Positions 54,532-61,678 of a stretch of DNA of 64,000 nt are shown here, piece after piece. The notes beneath the pieces were generated by a model. That model had not been told where the DNA came from. It ran no database searches and worked only from the letters and a program-made list of their open reading frames with translations. The DNA comes from Croceicoccus mobilis (GTDB lineage Bacteria; Pseudomonadota; Alphaproteobacteria; Sphingomonadales; Sphingomonadaceae). The stretch is taken from assembly GCF_001661965.1 (NCBI RefSeq), contig NZ_LYWZ01000020.1, positions 124,001 through 188,000 of the forward strand. Direction: 5' to 3'. Numbering within the stretch: the stretch's first letter is position 1; each line of letters starts with the position of its first letter. The position numbers were made by a program, and so were the translations under genes.

Positions 54532-54777
54532 ATGTCGTTGAAGCTCGTGTTTCTTGGCCGGTTGGAAGACGTCGCCGGCCATGGCGAGATCGCTCTCGAC
54601 ATTGCCGGGCCGCTGACCCTGTCGGAAATTGCCGAGCGGCTGGAGCCGCAACTGGCCGTCGCCATTTCTGCGGCGAATGTGCGCATAGCCCTCAATGGCT
54701 CGCTGGTATCGCCCGGTGGCTGGACAGCGGGCAATGGCGATGAACTTGCCTTCCTTCCCCCCGTCAGCGGCGGATAG
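54532..54777 (+). CDS. moaD: Molybdopterin synthase sulfur carrier subunit
   Basis: An 81-residue ubiquitin-fold protein ending in SGG, the diglycine that is thiocarboxylated to carry sulfur. It starts SLKLVFLGRLEDVAG and has IALNGSLVSPGGWTAGNGDE before LAFLPPVSGG. It lies six bases after moaA and five before moaE, so the synthase subunits are co-transcribed. Confidence 0.94.
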   Translation: MSLKLVFLGRLEDVAGHGEIALDIAGPLTLSEIAERLEPQLAVAISAANVRIALNGSLVSPGGWTAGNGDELAFLPPVSGG

Positions 54778-54781
54778 CGCG

Positions 54782-55243
54782 ATGATCCGTGACGTTCGCC
54801 TCGCGCATGCCGATTTCGATCCCGCGCATGAGATGGCGCATTTCACGGCGCGGCAGGATGCCGGCGGCGTGACCAGCTTTCTGGGCAAGGTGCGCAGCGA
54901 GGCGAGCGACAATCCGGTTCTGGCGCTGGAACTGCGGCATTACGCGCCGCTCACCCTGCCGGGCATGGAAGAGCTGGCCATGCGGGCCGAGCGTAACTGG
55001 AAGCTGACGGGTCTGCTCATCATCCACCGCGAAGGGGTGATGGAGCCGGGCGATCCCATCGTCCTCGTCGCGTGCGGCGCGCGCCATCGCCGCGATGCGT
55101 TCGAGGCCAGCGACTTCCTGATGGATCATCTGAAAAGCGAAAGCTGGTTCTGGAAGCGCGAGAAGACTGCCAATGGCTGGCGCTGGATCGAACCGCGCGC
55201 GCAAGATGCGGACGACCTTGCCCGCTGGGCGCATATTCGCTGA
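54782..55243 (+). CDS. moaE: Molybdopterin synthase catalytic subunit
   Basis: A 153-residue MoaE that with MoaD inserts two sulfurs into precursor Z. Motifs: TSFLGKVRSEAS, ALELRHYAPLTLPGMEELAM, HREGVMEPGDPIVLVACGAR HRRDAFEA and a Lys-rich catalytic stretch LKSESWFWKREKT. ATG at 54782. No moaC, moaB or moeA lies in the window. Confidence 0.95.
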   Translation: MIRDVRLAHADFDPAHEMAHFTARQDAGGVTSFLGKVRSEASDNPVLALELRHYAPLTLPGMEELAMRAERNWKLTGLLIIHREGVMEPGDPIVLVACGARHRRDAFEASDFLMDHLKSESWFWKREKTANGWRWIEPRAQDADDLARWAHIR

Positions 55244-55261
55244 GCGCATTATTCCATAAGG

Positions 55262-55285
55262 AATATTACCTATTCACGTAATATT
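55262..55285. repeat. Perfect 8-base inverted repeat upstream of the FNR-like box
   Basis: AATATTAC (55262-55269) and GTAATATT (55278-55285) are separated by 8 bases and abut the FNR-like box. It could be a second operator or part of an upstream element. Confidence 0.5.
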
Positions 55286-55327
55286 TTGATACGCGTCAAG
55301 GCGTGCTATCCCGGCCAGGTCTATTCG
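55286..55327 (+). promoter_or_regulatory. FNR-like class II promoter
   Basis: TTGATACGCGTCAA (55286-55299) matches the FNR consensus TTGAT-N4-ATCAA with one mismatch. The -10 hexamer TATTCG (55322-55327) begins 22 bases after the box, exactly the gap of FNR sites centred at -41.5. The predicted start is about 55334, 21 bases before the ATG of the small peptide. Confidence 0.55.
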
Positions 55328-55354
55328 AACCATCGAAAGACAGGAGGCCTTCCC

Positions 55355-55480
55355 ATGAGTTCGCATGCAGCCGACGATCCCGACCCATTGGTAACGGGGC
55401 ATGGCGTGCAGGCGCAGATCTGGCCGGTCGTGGCGGTGATGTGGGGGCTTGCGGCCATCGCGATGATCGCTGCTGCCTGA
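55355..55480 (+). CDS. 41-residue membrane peptide, unknown
   Basis: MSSHAADDPDPLVTGHGVQA followed by a hydrophobic helix (IWPVVAVMWGLAAIAMIAAA) and a stop. AGGAGG lies eight bases before the ATG, and an intrinsic terminator follows 27 bases after the stop, so it is a complete one-gene unit. The FNR-like promoter suggests induction at low oxygen. Small respiratory peptides such as CydX or CcoQ have this size and topology, but the sequence does not match any I know. Confidence 0.65.
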   Translation: MSSHAADDPDPLVTGHGVQAQIWPVVAVMWGLAAIAMIAAA

Positions 55481-55507
55481 CCGGATCGTAAAGAGCTCTC
55501 TCCCCTG

Positions 55508-55543
55508 GCGCGGGTTTCCGGTTGCGGGACCCGCGCTTTTTTT
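55508..55543 (+). terminator. Intrinsic terminator after the 41-residue peptide gene
   Basis: GCGCGGGT (55508-55515) pairs with ACCCGCGC (55529-55536), followed by seven T (55537-55543). Confidence 0.85.
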
Positions 55544-55567
55544 GCGGCGAGAAGGCTCCGGGGTGCT

Positions 55568-56113
55568 TTAGGGGGCGATCGGAGCGGCGAGTTCATCCAG
55601 CACGGCGTCTTCCTGCGCGACAAGTTCGGCAACCTCGGCGCGGGTGGCGACGATGCTCAGCAGTCCCTGTTCCTCACCGCTGTCAGCCTGCGTGACCGCG
55701 CCGTTTGCCAACATCGAATCCAGTTCGGCCAAGGCGAACATCGTATCGCTGCGCGCCGATTCGACATCGGAAAAGGCGACGATCGCCTCGGCCCAGCGGT
55801 CGCTGGCCTTTGGCGCGCCGGCTGCCGCGCTGGTGGCGCTGCGCGCGCGGGCTGCGCGCGACAGGAACGTGGCATGCGATTCGCGCGCCTGTTCCCCCAA
55901 AGCTGCCAGCCTGTCGGTCAGGCCGGTGGGCAGGACCGGATCGGTTTCGGCAGGCTCCTGCGGCTCGACCGGCTGGGCCGTGCCGCTGACTCGCTCCGCA
56001 TCGCGAATGGCGAGCGAGGGGAAGCGCGATCCGTCTTGTGCGCAGCCGCCCAGCAGCGCGAGGGCAGGGGCGATGAGGGCTAGATTCCGCATGGATCGTT
56101 TCGCAGGCTTCAT
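55568..56113 (-). CDS. Predicted lipoprotein, unknown
   Basis: About 181 residues. A basic start (MKPAKRSMRNLALIAPALAL) leads to LLGGC, a lipobox. The rest is a helical, Ala/Glu-rich region (TDRLAALGEQARESHATFLS, VATRAEVAELVAQEDAVLDE) likely forming coiled helices in the periplasm. No family recognised. Starts at 56113 or 56092 (MRNLALIAP) are both possible. It lies opposite the rplU operon. Confidence 0.65.
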   Translation of the reverse strand: MKPAKRSMRNLALIAPALALLGGCAQDGSRFPSLAIRDAERVSGTAQPVEPQEPAETDPVLPTGLTDRLAALGEQARESHATFLSRAARARSATSAAAGAPKASDRWAEAIVAFSDVESARSDTMFALAELDSMLANGAVTQADSGEEQGLLSIVATRAEVAELVAQEDAVLDELAAPIAP

Positions 56114-56222
56114 GCACCGCCTGATAGCAGCTTGTTTCATGGCTGCCAGTCCCCAGATAGGCGCCAGCCAGGCAATGGCCACCGGGATGTGCGGCAAAAG
56201 GGCGGTTTTGTCCCGTTTCGCG

Positions 56223-56251
56223 TTGACAGCATGGCGCTTGTCGACTAACGG
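56223..56251 (+). promoter_or_regulatory. Promoter of rplU-rpmA
   Basis: TTGACA (56223-56228) is 17 bases from TAACGG (56246-56251), giving a leader of about 145 bases before rplU that contains a small ACCGGA/TCCGGT hairpin. A good housekeeping promoter match. Confidence 0.5.
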
Positions 56252-56403
56252 GCACCGCTCAAACCGGCATCATTCGCGTGTCTTACTGCATTTGCAGGGC
56301 ACCGGAACGGGGTCCGGTACAATCGTCCGCAGATCGGCACGGATACAACATCGGCGCTTTGACGTCGGGTCGTGGCATCGCGGCAGAACAGACAGGTAGA
56401 ACA

Positions 56404-56700
56404 ATGTTCGCAATCGTGCGCACGGGCGGCAAGCAGTATCGCGTCGCCGAAGGAGACAAGATCGCGGTCGAGAAGCTGGCAGGCGAAGCCGGCGACAAGA
56501 TCGAACTGGGCGACATCCTGCTCGCAGGTGACGGCTCGGACCTCAAGGACGCCTCGAAGGTCAAGGTTTCGGCCGAGATCATCGCGCAGGCAAAGTCGGA
56601 AAAGGTGATCGTCTTCAAGAAGCGTCGCCGTCACAACTATCGCCGCAAGAACGGTCACCGCCAGCAGATGACCCTGCTGCGCATCACCTCGGTCGGTTAA
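56404..56700 (+). CDS. rplU: 50S ribosomal protein L21
   Basis: 98-residue ribosomal protein that binds 23S r[23 protein letters not shown] and [20 protein letters not shown] with [12 protein letters not shown] are diagnostic. It precedes rpmA by 23 bases, the universal order. ATG at 56404. Confidence 0.98.
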   Translation: MFAIVRTGGKQYRVAEGDKIAVEKLAGEAGDKIELGDILLAGDGSDLKDASKVKVSAEIIAQAKSEKVIVFKKRRRHNYRRKNGHRQQMTLLRITSVG

Positions 56701-56723
56701 GTCCAAGCAAGGAGCAATTCACC

Positions 56724-56993
56724 ATGGCACATAAAAAAGCAGGCGGCTCCTCGCGCAACGGTCGCGATTCGGTCGGCCGTCGCCTTGGCGTCAAGAAGTT
56801 CGGCGGCCAGGAAGTCGTCGGTGGCAACATCATCGTGCGCCAGCGCGGTACGAAGGTATATCCGGGCGTGAACGTCGGCATGGGCCGCGACCACACCCTG
56901 TTTGCCCTTACCGAAGGCAAGGTACGCTTCCATGATGGCAAGCTCGGCCGCAAGTTCGTGTCGGTCGACCAGCTGGCGGAAGCCGCCGAATAA
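56724..56993 (+). CDS. rpmA: 50S ribosomal protein L27
   Basis: 89 residues. [20 protein letters not shown] and the [21 protein letters not shown] segment are the L27 signature; its N-terminal tail reaches the peptidyl transferase centre. AAGGAG lies upstream of the ATG. A terminator follows at 57058. Confidence 0.98.
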   Translation: MAHKKAGGSSRNGRDSVGRRLGVKKFGGQEVVGGNIIVRQRGTKVYPGVNVGMGRDHTLFALTEGKVRFHDGKLGRKFVSVDQLAEAAE

Positions 56994-57014
56994 GCGACGG
57001 TCTCATGCGAGATA

Positions 57015-57036
57015 GGCCGTCCCTTATCGGACGGCC
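57015..57036 (+). repeat. Perfect 8-base hairpin after rpmA
   Basis: GGCCGTCC (57015-57022) and GGACGGCC (57029-57036) with a 6-base loop. No T tract; likely an mRNA 3' stability or pause hairpin upstream of the terminator. Confidence 0.5.
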
Positions 57037-57057
57037 CAGCCGGCACTGACCGGCCCG

Positions 57058-57089
57058 AAGGGAGAAGGGCACAGTCCATCTCCCTTTTT
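57058..57089 (+). terminator. Intrinsic terminator of rplU-rpmA
   Basis: AAGGGAGA (57058-57065) pairs with TCTCCCTT (57079-57086), and the T tract runs to 57089. Confidence 0.8.
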
Positions 57090-57224
57090 CGCGTCTGGCC
57101 GGAACACATCGGCGTGCCGCTGGTTAATCGGGGCAAGCTTAGGAAAGCAAACAATAAAAACACTATCACGAGTTTGAAACGCACCGCGATTATTGTCGCA
57201 CCCGTGCGTTACCGGGAAGCAGAC

Positions 57225-57572
57225 ATGTTCTTCAGAAGCGAAAATACCTTCCTTCGGCCCGCATGGCCGGAAGACCGTCCGGCACTGGACCGGGCGGGCG
57301 TCCCTGCCGCCAGCGATCCGCTGCGCCAGGCGGAGCTGACGCATGCGCTGATGGTGACTTTGCCGACCATCGCTCCGGGCCGTGTTGCCGGAACCGCCGG
57401 TCTTGTCGCGCGCAATGGGCGCTGGCTGCCGCGCATCTGGCTCGCGTCGGCCTTCCGCCACCTTGGTCTCTTTGAAGAGATCGAGGACGCGCTGATGGCG
57501 ATCTCGGACCAGTTGCCCGACCCGTCGGGTTCGTCCGTGCGCAATCCCGTGCCGCAGCTCGCCGCCGCCTGA
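57225..57572 (+). CDS. GNAT-like remnant downstream of rpmA
   Basis: 115 residues. The start FFRSENTFLRPAWPEDRPAL matches the opening of GNAT acetyltransferases (compare RTERLLLRP), and a GNAT gene commonly follows rpmA in sphingomonads. Here the acetyl-CoA motif region is missing: the protein passes to VAGTAGLVARNGRWLPRIWL and ends soon after. It is probably inactive as an acetyltransferase or has another role. GGGAAG precedes the ATG at 57225. Confidence 0.6.
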   Translation: MFFRSENTFLRPAWPEDRPALDRAGVPAASDPLRQAELTHALMVTLPTIAPGRVAGTAGLVARNGRWLPRIWLASAFRHLGLFEEIEDALMAISDQLPDPSGSSVRNPVPQLAAA

Positions 57573-57574
57573 GA

Positions 57575-58423
57575 TCAGGCCGCGGCGTCGGCCTCGCCAT
57601 TTTCGATCAGATAGCGATCGTCCAGCTTCCACGGATGAAATCCGGGTCGGAAATAGCCGATCCAATGCGGCAGGATCCGCCGCGCGATTCCCGGACGCAC
57701 CAGCAATTCGCGCAGCAGTCCCGCATGGGCGCGCCAACCCGTGATCCCGTCCTGCGCCAGCAGCAGCAGCGCCCCGCGATAGCGGAAATGGACGAAGCGC
57801 TGGGTCGCGACCAGCATCATGATCGCGCGCAATTTCCAGCGCTTCCACGCGCCGAAATCGCGTGTGGCGTGAAGGAAGGTGTCATAGGCGACCGCCTTGT
57901 GCTCGATCTCCTCCACCGCATGCCAGCGCCATAGGGCCGCCTGTTCGGGATCGGCGCCTTTCAGGAAGGCCGGGTCCTTCAAAAGCTGGTGGGCGAACAT
58001 GGCGGTAAAATGTTCAAGCGCGATGGTCGCCGCCAGATTGACGATGGGCGGACGCCCGCGCGTCACCGCCAGCGCATCCTCGACATCCTTGTCGAGCGGC
58101 GCGACATCGTAGCCAGCATCCCCGACCATGCGGTTGAACGCCACGTGCTCACGCGAATGGTTGACCTCCTGCGCGATAAAGGCGCGGATATCTCCGGAAA
58201 GTCCATCGGGCGCGCCCTCGCGAAAACTTCGTACCGAATCAATGAAGAACGCCTCGCCGCGGGGGAAGCTGATCGAAAGCGAGTTGAAAATCGCCGTGGC
58301 CCAGGGGTTGCCATCCATCCACCACCGCGCCATGGGGCGATCACGCCCGAACCGACGATCGCGCACGATAATTGCGTCTTGGCTCATATTATGAGCGGTA
58401 GTGGCGTGTTCGTTTGGCGACAT
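57575..58423 (-). CDS. PF10118-type predicted metal-dependent hydrolase
   Basis: A 282-residue protein with the conserved helical core of the family: FPRGEAFFIDSVRSFRE, IAQEVNHSREHVAFNRMV and WRWHAVEEIEHKAVAYDTF, whose His and Glu residues would bind a dinuclear metal centre like that of ferritin-type enzymes. Substrate unknown. Starts at 58423 (longer) and 58387 (MSQDAIIVRD) both lack a clear ribosome site. It is divergent from a TetR regulator, its likely controller. Confidence 0.85.
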   Translation of the reverse strand: MSPNEHATTAHNMSQDAIIVRDRRFGRDRPMARWWMDGNPWATAIFNSLSISFPRGEAFFIDSVRSFREGAPDGLSGDIRAFIAQEVNHSREHVAFNRMVGDAGYDVAPLDKDVEDALAVTRGRPPIVNLAATIALEHFTAMFAHQLLKDPAFLKGADPEQAALWRWHAVEEIEHKAVAYDTFLHATRDFGAWKRWKLRAIMMLVATQRFVHFRYRGALLLLAQDGITGWRAHAGLLRELLVRPGIARRILPHWIGYFRPGFHPWKLDDRYLIENGEADAAA

Positions 58424-58478
58424 GCGAAAACTTGTGTATCCGCTTTTGAATAATGGGAATTTAGGTTAGCTTACAGCG

Positions 58479-59063
58479 GTGTCAACAAGGAAGCGCCTCT
58501 CTCAATCCGACAGCCAGCGCGTTGCGCTGGAGGCTGCGCGTGCAATCCTGATCGAATCGGGGCCGCAGGCCGTGACCTTGAAGGCCGTGGCGGCGCGCAT
58601 CGGGCGGACCCATTCCAATCTCTTGCACCATTTCGGCAGCGCGGCGGGTTTGCAACGCGCATTGGCCGGCCATCTGGGGCAGGCGGTGTGCGAAGTGATC
58701 GCCAGCGCGGTGGCGGCGCGTCGCGCGGGGCAGGGCAGCGCCCGTGAGGTCGTGGACCTGATATTCGATGCGTTCGATCGCGAAGGTGCAGGCGCGCTTG
58801 CCAGCTGGATGACATCGACCGGTCACCGCGACGCGCTCGACCCAATCTTCGATGCGATACACGCGCTGGTCGAGGAGATCACGACCGGTGGGGAAGACTG
58901 GCGCACGGTGCGTGAGGTGACGATGACATTGGTCTTGCAGGCGCTGGGCGATGCGATGATCGGCCCATCGCTGGCGCAATCGCTCGACCTGCCGCGTGAA
59001 GCTTCGCGCGAACTGGCGACGAAGCAGCTGATCGCGGCATTGCCGCGCGGCGAATCGCCGTAA
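58479..59063 (+). CDS. TetR/AcrR family transcriptional regulator
   Basis: A 194-residue regulator. The N-terminal helix-turn-helix is seen in ALEAARAILIESGPQAVTLK followed by AVAARIGRTHSNLLHHFGS, which is the canonical TetR DNA-binding region; the C-terminal 140 residues form the ligand/dimer domain. GTG start at 58479. Divergent arrangement with the metal-dependent hydrolase gene suggests it represses that gene and itself; no clear operator palindrome was found in the 55-base gap. Confidence 0.9.
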   Translation: MSTRKRLSQSDSQRVALEAARAILIESGPQAVTLKAVAARIGRTHSNLLHHFGSAAGLQRALAGHLGQAVCEVIASAVAARRAGQGSAREVVDLIFDAFDREGAGALASWMTSTGHRDALDPIFDAIHALVEEITTGGEDWRTVREVTMTLVLQALGDAMIGPSLAQSLDLPREASRELATKQLIAALPRGESP

Positions 59064-59067
59064 CGCC

Positions 59068-59841
59068 TTAACTCGCTGGATTGGGTTCCAGCGCGAGCCA
59101 GCCTGGCCACAAGGCGTGATCGGTATCGGCGATCCGCGCATGATCGACGGCAAGGCCAAGCTCTTCATCCGCCATGCGGCGGCGTTTCTCGTCCGATTTC
59201 TCGATCGGCAGGACCAGCAGGCGGCGATTGATCTTTTGCCGCCAGTTCATGCGGGCGGTGTTTTCCTGCCCGATATAGCAGCCCTTGCCGAAGCTGACGC
59301 CATGGAGCTCGGCGGCATTGCATTCGAGCCAGAGCGTCTGGTCGAAGCCTAGCTCCTCGCGCCCCTCCGTTACGCCAAGGGCGAGACGATGGGCGCGGTA
59401 GGCGTCGTCGGCGCATTTCTCGACCGGATCGCCCGCGGTGGGGCGCAGCCAGCGTTGCCCGACGGCTGACAGGCGCGGGTCGGCCGCGCCGCCATCGCCG
59501 CGATGCGCATTCCAATGCACCTCGACCGAAGGGTCGGTCGCAATGGTGATGGGCCGTCGCAGGCGATACATCGAAAGCTTCTTTACCAACTCGTCGGCAT
59601 GCGCGGCCTCTACATCCAGCAACAGGTCGTCGCCGCCCGGCCAGACGAAGAAGTCGAACAGCACCTTGCCCTGCGGTGAGAGCAGCGCAGTCCAGATCGG
59701 CAGGTTCGCGGTCACGTCATTGGTCACGAGACCTTGGAGAAAGGATACTACCTCGTCCGGCTGCTCGCTCGATACCCGGATGATCGCGCGTTCGCACAGT
59801 CGGGTCGCGTCATGGCAGCCGGGGTTCGCCGTGTCAGTCAT
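59068..59841 (-). CDS. ygfZ: Folate-binding YgfZ family protein
   Basis: A 257-residue GcvT-related protein involved in assembly or repair of iron-sulfur enzymes. The signature KGCYIGQENTARMNWRQK is intact (K-G-C-Y-x-G-Q-E). The folate-binding body runs from VVSFLQGLVTNDVTAN to FDFFVWPGGDDLLLDV. ATG at 59841; longer in-frame extension to 59862 is unsupported. It converges with the TetR gene. Confidence 0.95.
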   Translation of the reverse strand: MTDTANPGCHDATRLCERAIIRVSSEQPDEVVSFLQGLVTNDVTANLPIWTALLSPQGKVLFDFFVWPGGDDLLLDVEAAHADELVKKLSMYRLRRPITIATDPSVEVHWNAHRGDGGAADPRLSAVGQRWLRPTAGDPVEKCADDAYRAHRLALGVTEGREELGFDQTLWLECNAAELHGVSFGKGCYIGQENTARMNWRQKINRRLLVLPIEKSDEKRRRMADEELGLAVDHARIADTDHALWPGWLALEPNPAS

Positions 59842-60025
59842 CGTGTCGCTTTCGCTCCGCAAATCGAGCCGGGCGTGGGCCGCATGGCCGGTCCGGCGTG
59901 TCAGTCCGGCCTTGCCTGATCGACAGGGCCGTAAAGGCTCATACGCATCAGCACCGCCAAAGGTCCTGATTGCCTTTCAACCGATGTGGGGACGGCAGGC
60001 GGCATGATAAGCCCCATATGCCTTT

Positions 60026-60937
60026 TCAGGCCGGGACCGGCCGTTTTTTCACGCGATTGCGGTGGAGGAGATCGGCACAGAATATCGCGATCGCCACCCA
60101 GATGAAGATAAAACTGACCAGCCGCAGCATGTCGAGCGGTTCATCCAGCACCGTCAGCCCCAGTATGAAGACGATGGTTGGCGCAAGGAACTGCACGAAA
60201 CCCAACCTCGAATAGCTCATCCGCCTGGCGGCGGTGGCGAAAAGCAGTAGCGGGATCGCCGTCCAGATACCCGCCCCGAACAGCAGCGCCTGGATGTGCC
60301 AGTCCCCGCTGAGGCCCGATTCGCCCGTGGTGGTGAGGCCGATGGTGATGGCCGCGGGCACGGCCAGAACCAGCGCCTCGATGGTGAGGCCGGGAAGGGC
60401 ACCGACAGGAACGCGCTTACGCACGAGGCCGTAAAAAGCGAAACTGAAGGCGAGGATCAGGCTGATATACAGCGTGTCGCCAGCCTCGAACGCAAGGATG
60501 GCGATGCCGATCGCCGCCACGCCGACGGCGAGCCATTGAAAGCGGCTAAGCCGTTCGTGCAGAAAAACGGTGCCCAAGAGCACATTGACCAGCGGGTTTA
60601 TATAATAGCCAAGGCTGGCGGCGTAGAATGCGCCCCGCTGTACCGCGATGATATAGGTGACCCAGTTCACCGTGATCAACACGCCCGAGATGACGAGCCA
60701 GCCCAGAGTACGACGGTGAAGCAGCGCCGCCTTCACATCCGGCCATTGCCCGCGCAGCACGATGATCAGCGCGCAGATCGGAATGGTCCACAATATGCGC
60801 CAGCCGACCAGAGCAAAGGGCGGGACCGCGTTCAGCAACACGAGATACAGCGGGATGAACCCCCACAGCGTATAGGCCCCGATGGCAAAGGGAAGTCCGC
60901 CGCCCTGTTGCGGCTGGGGGGAGTTTGTCGCGCTCAT
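60026..60937 (-). CDS. rarD: RarD-type EamA family transporter
   Basis: A 303-residue permease of the drug/metabolite superfamily, RarD branch, with ten predicted helices. RarD signatures are GAYTLWGFIPLYLVLLNAVP near the start, NWVTYIIAVQRGAFYAASLG YYINP and GFVQFLAPTIVFILGLTVLDEP. The substrate is unknown; chloramphenicol resistance is reported only for some overexpressed members. ATG at 60937. Confidence 0.92.
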   Translation of the reverse strand: MSATNSPQPQQGGGLPFAIGAYTLWGFIPLYLVLLNAVPPFALVGWRILWTIPICALIIVLRGQWPDVKAALLHRRTLGWLVISGVLITVNWVTYIIAVQRGAFYAASLGYYINPLVNVLLGTVFLHERLSRFQWLAVGVAAIGIAILAFEAGDTLYISLILAFSFAFYGLVRKRVPVGALPGLTIEALVLAVPAAITIGLTTTGESGLSGDWHIQALLFGAGIWTAIPLLLFATAARRMSYSRLGFVQFLAPTIVFILGLTVLDEPLDMLRLVSFIFIWVAIAIFCADLLHRNRVKKRPVPA

Positions 60938-61152
60938 AAAATCGCCGGTAGGCTTTTCATTCGGCGATGCAAGTGCGGAAAATTGGCGGTCTTCGCCATG
61001 AGCCGTTCGCGATCTGCGATAGTCAGAAAAACCTGTCCGAAAATAAACAACTCATTCCTCAGGCGTTCAGGTTCGCATCTCTAAACATGAATTCAAGCCG
61101 GCGGGGTGAGAGAGGCTCCCCGTCGGACCCTAATTCGGAAGGAGTTTATATT

Positions 61153-61605
61153 ATGGTCCAGTTCCCCAAGTTCCGCACGCTGGCTCTTGCTGCCACGATC
61201 CCCGCGATGGCGATGACCGCGCCGATGGCACAGGCTGCAGAAATGCCGACCGTTGCCGCCCATCAGGCGAGCATCATCACGCAGGCCGATGCCGAAGCGA
61301 ACCTTGACCGCCGCCGCGATCGCGACCGTTATTCGCGCTATGGCTATGGCCGTGACAATTATCGCGATTATCGCGACAGCCGTTACGAGCGCGTGAACCG
61401 CAATACCCGCGTGTGGCGCGGCGATAACGGCCGCTATTACTGCCAGAAGGAAAACGGCACGACCGGCCTTCTGATCGGTGGCGCCGTGGGCGGTCTGGCC
61501 GGTCATGAGATCGCCAAGGACAAGACGCTGGGTGCGATCCTTGGTGCGGCGGGCGGCGCCCTGCTGGGCCGCGCGATCGACAAGAGCGACGCAGCCTGCC
61601 GTTAA
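61153..61605 (+). CDS. Glycine-zipper 2TM domain protein
   Basis: A 150-residue exported protein with a signal peptide (TLALAATIPAMAMTAPMAQA). A long, Arg/Tyr/Asp-rich linker (RDRDRYSRYGYGRDNYRDYR) is followed by a short Cys-containing motif and a Gly-zipper helix pair (LLIGGAVGGLAGHEIAKDKT, AILGAAGGALLGRAIDK). Such proteins sit in the envelope and are often stress induced; function unknown. GGAAGGAG precedes the ATG. A terminator follows. Confidence 0.85.
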   Translation: MVQFPKFRTLALAATIPAMAMTAPMAQAAEMPTVAAHQASIITQADAEANLDRRRDRDRYSRYGYGRDNYRDYRDSRYERVNRNTRVWRGDNGRYYCQKENGTTGLLIGGAVGGLAGHEIAKDKTLGAILGAAGGALLGRAIDKSDAACR

Positions 61606-61630
61606 GCAGCTGATCTCCAGTTGAGAGAGG

Positions 61631-61665
61631 GCCCCGCCACGGAGAAATCCGGGGCGGGGCTTTTT
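61631..61665 (+). terminator. Intrinsic terminator after the glycine-zipper gene
   Basis: GCCCCGCC (61631-61638) pairs with GGCGGGGC (61653-61660), followed by five T. Confidence 0.85.
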
Positions 61666-61678
61666 CGTGTCTGATGGC

